Source: an uncultured Verrucomicrobiales bacterium (GTDB lineage: Bacteria; Verrucomicrobiota; Verrucomicrobiia; Verrucomicrobiales; DEV007). Taken from it: a stretch of 57,785 nt of DNA. Shown here in pieces: positions 54,466 to 57,785 of the stretch (within the stretch, counting starts at the first letter, position 1; the number at the start of each line of letters is the position of its first letter). The notes below the pieces were generated by a model that searched no databases, was not told where the DNA came from, and worked only from the letters and a program-made list of their open reading frames with translations. The stretch is taken from positions 1 through 57,785 of the forward strand of contig CALAIY010000098.1 of assembly GCA_937922595.1 (NCBI GenBank). Reading direction: 5' to 3'. Made by a program: the position numbers and the translations under genes.

Positions 54466-56328
54466 CTATTTCAGAGCTTCCTCTAACACCGCGTAGTTCC
54501 GATTTACGAGATCTTTGGGATCTTCGAGCATTCCAGCGGCCAGGAGCGCATTGTCTAGCATCTGAGCTGCGGCTACTTTAGCAAACTCTGGCTTGCTTTC
54601 GGAGGCGGTAGCGAGCGCTTTCACCAGAGGGTGACGAGCGTTGATCTCGAGCTCTACAGGATCTTCCGGAAGGTCTGCACCCTCTGGGTTCATCTGCTTC
54701 ATCATCTGACGCATTTGTGGGCTCATGGCTTGGCCGGTGGTGAGGGCAACTACGGGGCTCCCTACGAGACGCTTGCCGCCGCGCACTTCTTTTACCCGAG
54801 TTTCTCCAAATTGCTCTTTCATCCAGCCGCAGAGCTTTGTGAGAGCAGCTTCTTCCAGAGGCTCTTCCTGGCCTTCTGAGGCTTCAGTGTCATCGAGTTC
54901 CACATCGGCGCGATCCACGGCGACGAGTTTCTTGCCTTCGAATTCGAAGAGATTGCCAGCGACGTACTCATCGATTGGATCCGCGAAGTAGAGGACTTCG
55001 AGGCCACGAGCTTTGAAGCCTTCGAGGTAGGGACCGGCTTCGATAGCAGCGCGTGATGCTCCTACCTGGAAGTAGATGGTGTCTTGGCCATCTTTGGCGC
55101 GATCGAGGTAATCCTGGATGCCTACGGTTTTACCCGCATCGGTCATGGAGGACTCGTAGCGGAGTAACTTGGCGAGCTGATCCTTGTGGGTGTAATCGGA
55201 GACGACGCCCTCTTTGATGAAGCGGGAGAACTCGTTGTAGAACTTCGTGTAGGCTTCCTCGTCGTCCTTGGCGAGTTTTTCGAAGTGCTTGAGCATCCGC
55301 TTGGTAAGCACCTTGTTCAGCTTCTGGACGAGCGAGCTGTCCTGCATGCTCTCGCGCGAAATATTGAGCGGAAGATCCGCAGAATCGACAACGCCACGAA
55401 GGAAGCGGAGCCAATCGGGAAGGAGACCTTTGGCCGCATCATCAATGAGGACTTTACGGCAATACAGCGAGACACTGGGATCAGTCTGCCCCATGCCCCA
55501 GGGCTCCGGGTTTTTATCCGGGACGAAGAGAAGGGCGTGAATATCAAGCGGAGCGTCCACGGCGAAGTGGAGGTGCGTCATGGGGGCTCCACCGTGTCCG
55601 ATGAACTTGTAGAATTCTTCGTATTGCTCGGCGGTGATATCCTTTTTGTTTTTCAGCCAGATCGCCTCTTTCGTTTCGATCACTTCCTCATTGAGCTTCA
55701 CGGGGAAGGCGAGGAAATTGGACCAGTTACTGAGCACGCTCTTCACGCGAAATTCTTCAGCGAAGTCTTTATACTCCTCTTTCAGCTTGAGTACGATTTG
55801 GGTGCCACGCTTGAGATCACCCACTTCCTCGATGGTGTAACCGGTTTTCCCATCGCTCTTCCAGAGAAGATCCACACCGTCCTTCTTCCATGTGCGGGTG
55901 TAAACTTCTACTTCATCCGCGACCATGAAGGCGGAGTAGAAGCCGACGCCGAACTGGCCGATGACGTTTTCTTTGGCTTCGGCGTTTTCCTTGAGAGCCT
56001 TTACAAACGCCTTTGTTCCTGAGTGGGCGATGGTTCCAAGATTCTGGACGATCTCTTCACGGGTCATTCCGATACCGGTATCGGTAAAGGTGACGGTGCC
56101 GGCATCTTTATCTGTCGTGATCGTGACGCCGGGCTCGAGGTCGTCATCCTGAATGTCGTTTTCCGTCTGCCGGAGGTGGCGGAATTTTTCAAGTGCATCC
56201 GAAGCGTTAGAAACTAGCTCCCGAACAAAGATCTCTCGATCTGTGTATAGCGAGTGGATCACGATGTCCAGCAGCTGCTGGACCTCGGCTTGGAACGGCT
56301 GTTTTTCGGTGGTCGATTCGTTGCTCAT
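54466..56328 (-). CDS. htpG: Molecular chaperone HtpG (Hsp90)
   Basis: An ATP-dependent chaperone, 620 residues. GHKL ATPase N domain: ELVSNASDALEKFRHL (Glu and Asn for ATP/Mg2+), DTGIGMTREEIVQNLGTIAHSGT lid, GQFGVGFYSAFMVAD. Middle domain: SRESMQDSS with the catalytic Arg region; C-terminal dimerisation domain follows. Complete length for bacterial HtpG. No heat-shock operator was identified upstream. Confidence 0.97.
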   Translation of the reverse strand: MSNESTTEKQPFQAEVQQLLDIVIHSLYTDREIFVRELVSNASDALEKFRHLRQTENDIQDDDLEPGVTITTDKDAGTVTFTDTGIGMTREEIVQNLGTIAHSGTKAFVKALKENAEAKENVIGQFGVGFYSAFMVADEVEVYTRTWKKDGVDLLWKSDGKTGYTIEEVGDLKRGTQIVLKLKEEYKDFAEEFRVKSVLSNWSNFLAFPVKLNEEVIETKEAIWLKNKKDITAEQYEEFYKFIGHGGAPMTHLHFAVDAPLDIHALLFVPDKNPEPWGMGQTDPSVSLYCRKVLIDDAAKGLLPDWLRFLRGVVDSADLPLNISRESMQDSSLVQKLNKVLTKRMLKHFEKLAKDDEEAYTKFYNEFSRFIKEGVVSDYTHKDQLAKLLRYESSMTDAGKTVGIQDYLDRAKDGQDTIYFQVGASRAAIEAGPYLEGFKARGLEVLYFADPIDEYVAGNLFEFEGKKLVAVDRADVELDDTEASEGQEEPLEEAALTKLCGWMKEQFGETRVKEVRGGKRLVGSPVVALTTGQAMSPQMRQMMKQMNPEGADLPEDPVELEINARHPLVKALATASESKPEFAKVAAAQMLDNALLAAGMLEDPKDLVNRNYAVLEEALK

Positions 56329-56650
56329 TTTTTGAAGGGTAAATTTTCGGGGAGGCGATCATAGCCCGAAGAGAGCCCTCCGCAAGAGCGCGAAGAATCC
56401 ATCAGCTTGAAAAAACGCCATTTTTGCGTAAGCCTCACCCCCAGGGGCACTTAAAGCAAAGATCGTAGCCTCGGTAGCTATGGACATCTACCAATCCCAC
56501 CCCCGATCAGCCACTCAAGCTCAACTCCCTCCGGCGCATCCCCACGAATCGCGCAAAGCGCGACGAAATTCTCGACACTTTGGAAGCCAGCGGCATTAGC
56601 CGTATTCCTAACAGACATGTATTCTGTAATCCTGCTTCACGCTCGTGTTT
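56329..56650. other. Gene-free region upstream of htpG with decayed reading frame
   Basis: No complete gene is visible in 322 bases. A minus-strand stretch around 56475-56603 stays open for about 43 codons before a stop, with stops upstream of it, suggesting a gene remnant. A palindrome TCGCGC-AAA-GCGCGA lies near 56548-56562. Promoter elements of htpG must lie in the first about 100 bases, but I could not fix them. Confidence 0.5.
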
Positions 56651-56863
56651 TCACAGAGCACATTTGCAACGAGCGCCTTTCTCCAGTCCCCCTTCTTTAG
56701 GCTGTCCAATTCGTCCTCCCTGAGTTCCAGCCATCTCCCCTAGCGTCTGCAACAACATCCGCCGGTCGTCGTCGTCATCCAATACAATCGCACCGCATCG
56801 GTTCCCGCGCGCCATCACATGATAAAGCGCATGAGGAAACTCAATTAGCGGCGGCCTAGACAT
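56651..56863 (-). pseudogene. N-terminal fragment of a Y1-type transposase
   Basis: The frame starts MSRPPLIEFPHALYHVMARGNR and continues DDDDDRRMLLQTLGEMAG, the conserved first 45 residues of REP-associated (IS200/IS605-like) Y1 transposases. The downstream part, including the catalytic HxH and Tyr, is absent, and the tail is unrelated. It is a remnant of a second element beside the copy at 56962-57785. Confidence 0.82.
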
Positions 56864-57462
56864 CCAGAAAAAGAGCGGGCAGACACACTATTACAAGAAT
56901 AATTGTTTGACCCATTTTTCTACCCCAGAGGCCAGACTCCCTCAAAACCTAAAAATCGGAATTACCCAATCCCCCTACTTCGAAGGCGGCTCAGGCTATA
57001 CCATTCTGCGGCCTTCCCTCCCGAGGAAACAGGCATCGGCTTAAAAGCACCCGCATCGAAGTGATCCCCCAGGGTTCTGCGCAAGAACTTCTCACTACCG
57101 AGTGCAACCCCTTCGCTGAACCAGCGCACCCGGTGCGCCACCAACGCCGATTCAGGCAGCTCCCCGCCGCTACTCACCACCTTCCGCACCGCCTCCAGCT
57201 TAAGCCCGTGCCTCTTCCTCCGTTTTGCCGGATCCGTATCCCCTTCGCGTTCCAGCCCCTTCTCAAAAAGCATCTCCCGATATGCCTCTCCACCGCTCGA
57301 TTCACGTCTCCCTGCCCTCTTTCCGGGCAACTCCCAATTATCAACCGGCCACCCGATCACCCGGCAGAGCCCCCGCCGCATCCGCTTGCTCCCCCCCGAG
57401 AGCCTCCGCATACCCGCACCACCGGTAGTCCTCCGGCTTCCTCACGAGCCCAGCCCTCACCG

Positions 57463-57532
57463 ATTGCCAGCGCGATAGCGCCATAGTTATGCGCAGCCAA
57501 TTTCGCAAAGCCAGCCGGAAACCGGCTGGATA
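57463..57532 (-). repeat. Mini-element copy 2 inside the transposase
   Basis: About 70 bases between the codons for LN and VRAGL, which are joined by one Pro in family members (LNPVRAGL). Minus-strand start TATCC, a perfect 8-bp hairpin CCAGCCGG-AAA-CCGGCTGG (plus 57511-57529), GGCTGCGCAT, and an end GCGCTATCGCGCTGGCAA. In frame, it adds about 23 residues and no stop. Confidence 0.7.
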
Positions 57533-57652
57533 ATTGAGATCAATGTAAGCTGCCATCGTCTGGAGACAGCTACCATTCTCAACCATCACACTCTTGAAGC
57601 GAGCCATCCACAGCGTCCCCTTCCTCGAATATTTCTTATTGAACCACCGGGA

Positions 57653-57719
57653 CTGCCCAGCGCGAAAGCGCTTCCCCGAATGCGGAGCCTTTTTAGCAGA
57701 GCCTGACAGAGGAAGGATA
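57653..57719 (-). repeat. Mini-element copy 1 inside the transposase
   Basis: About 67 bases inserted between KERF and SRWFNKK. Minus-strand start TATCC, GGCTCCGCAT in the middle, and an end GCGCTTTCGCGCTGGGCAG. The same start, middle and end as copy 2, with matching spacing (18 versus 17 bases between the middle and end blocks). It shifts the frame and introduces a stop. Confidence 0.7.
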
Positions 57720-57785
57720 AAACCGCTCCTTCAGCTCTTTCACGAAAAGACTCAGGTCGCAAAAACGTCGCTTATACCGCCCCAG

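Larger units (their letters stand above)
56962..57785 (-). pseudogene. Y1-type transposase interrupted by two mini-elements (truncated at window end)
   Basis: The minus strand reads YKRRFCDLSLFVKELKERF, an insertion with a stop, then SRWFNKKYSRKGTLWMARF, AAYIDLN, a second insertion, VRAGLVRKPEDYRWCGYAEALGG, and the C-terminal domain to 56962 in another frame. These blocks are the second half of a verrucomicrobial REP-type transposase. The two insertions interrupt continuous family motifs. A one-base shift in a G7 run near 57391-57397 adds a frameshift. The N terminus lies outside the window. Confidence 0.8.

Noticed and set aside
1-57785. CRISPR array, rRNA operon or prophage
   Set aside because: No regularly spaced repeats, rRNA stretches or phage structural genes are seen.

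Overview
The window reads as a chromosomal segment of a verrucomicrobial bacterium (PVC superphylum). This is inferred from gene content only. It carries the DUF1549/DUF1553 plus DUF1501 pair, a large SGNH/CxxCH heme-type protein, two PEP-CTERM (VPEP) proteins, choice-of-anchor/beta-helix secreted proteins, a membrane Ser/Thr kinase and verrucomicrobial-type Y1 transposases. Coding strands are strongly C-rich, and many genes overlap by ATGA or TAATG.

Left part (1-17.5 kb). The 3' part of fdhD is followed by a strong terminator, a SMUG1-type uracil-DNA glycosylase, a PP2C phosphatase lacking an ATG, and a secreted SMP-30-like lactonase. A decayed transposase separates these from dnaN and dnaA. 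An AT-rich, gene-free stretch upstream of dnaA is the best oriC candidate. Next come an SSS symporter, fabF, small lipoproteins and zinc-ribbon proteins, a LysR regulator diverging from a YggS-type PLP protein, serS, and a tight moaA-moaC-mog operon for molybdenum cofactor. Together with fdhD this suggests molybdoenzyme (formate dehydrogenase-type) capacity. A Phd/VapC toxin-antitoxin pair sits between mog and tkt.

Middle part (17.5-35.7 kb). Genes are transketolase, an Uup-type ABC-F protein, a PEP-CTERM protein, an unusual secreted protein, tRNA-Ala(GGC), a secreted aldose 1-epimerase, a DUF4143-type ATPase remnant, rpe, tadA, a minus-strand run (LolC/E-type permease, GYF_2-RDD protein, DEDD exonuclease), an unknown gene overlapping queC-queE, an ECF sigma factor, and the 1132-residue SGNH/heme protein.

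Right part (35.7-57.8 kb). A minus-strand block encodes a Ser/Thr kinase, a secreted beta-helix protein and a choice-of-anchor D protein. The kinase's extracellular domain is a paralogue of the N-terminal domain of the secreted neighbour. An oxyR gene with a canonical OxyR half-site diverges from a double-DUF481 protein. Then come a six-bladed propeller, a secreted beta-carbonic anhydrase, a DNRLRE protein, the DUF1549/DUF1553-DUF1501 operon, a second PEP-CTERM protein and htpG. The window ends in decayed Y1 transposases. One of them is interrupted at two conserved positions by homologous 67-70 bp mini-elements, which may be the most unusual sequence object here.
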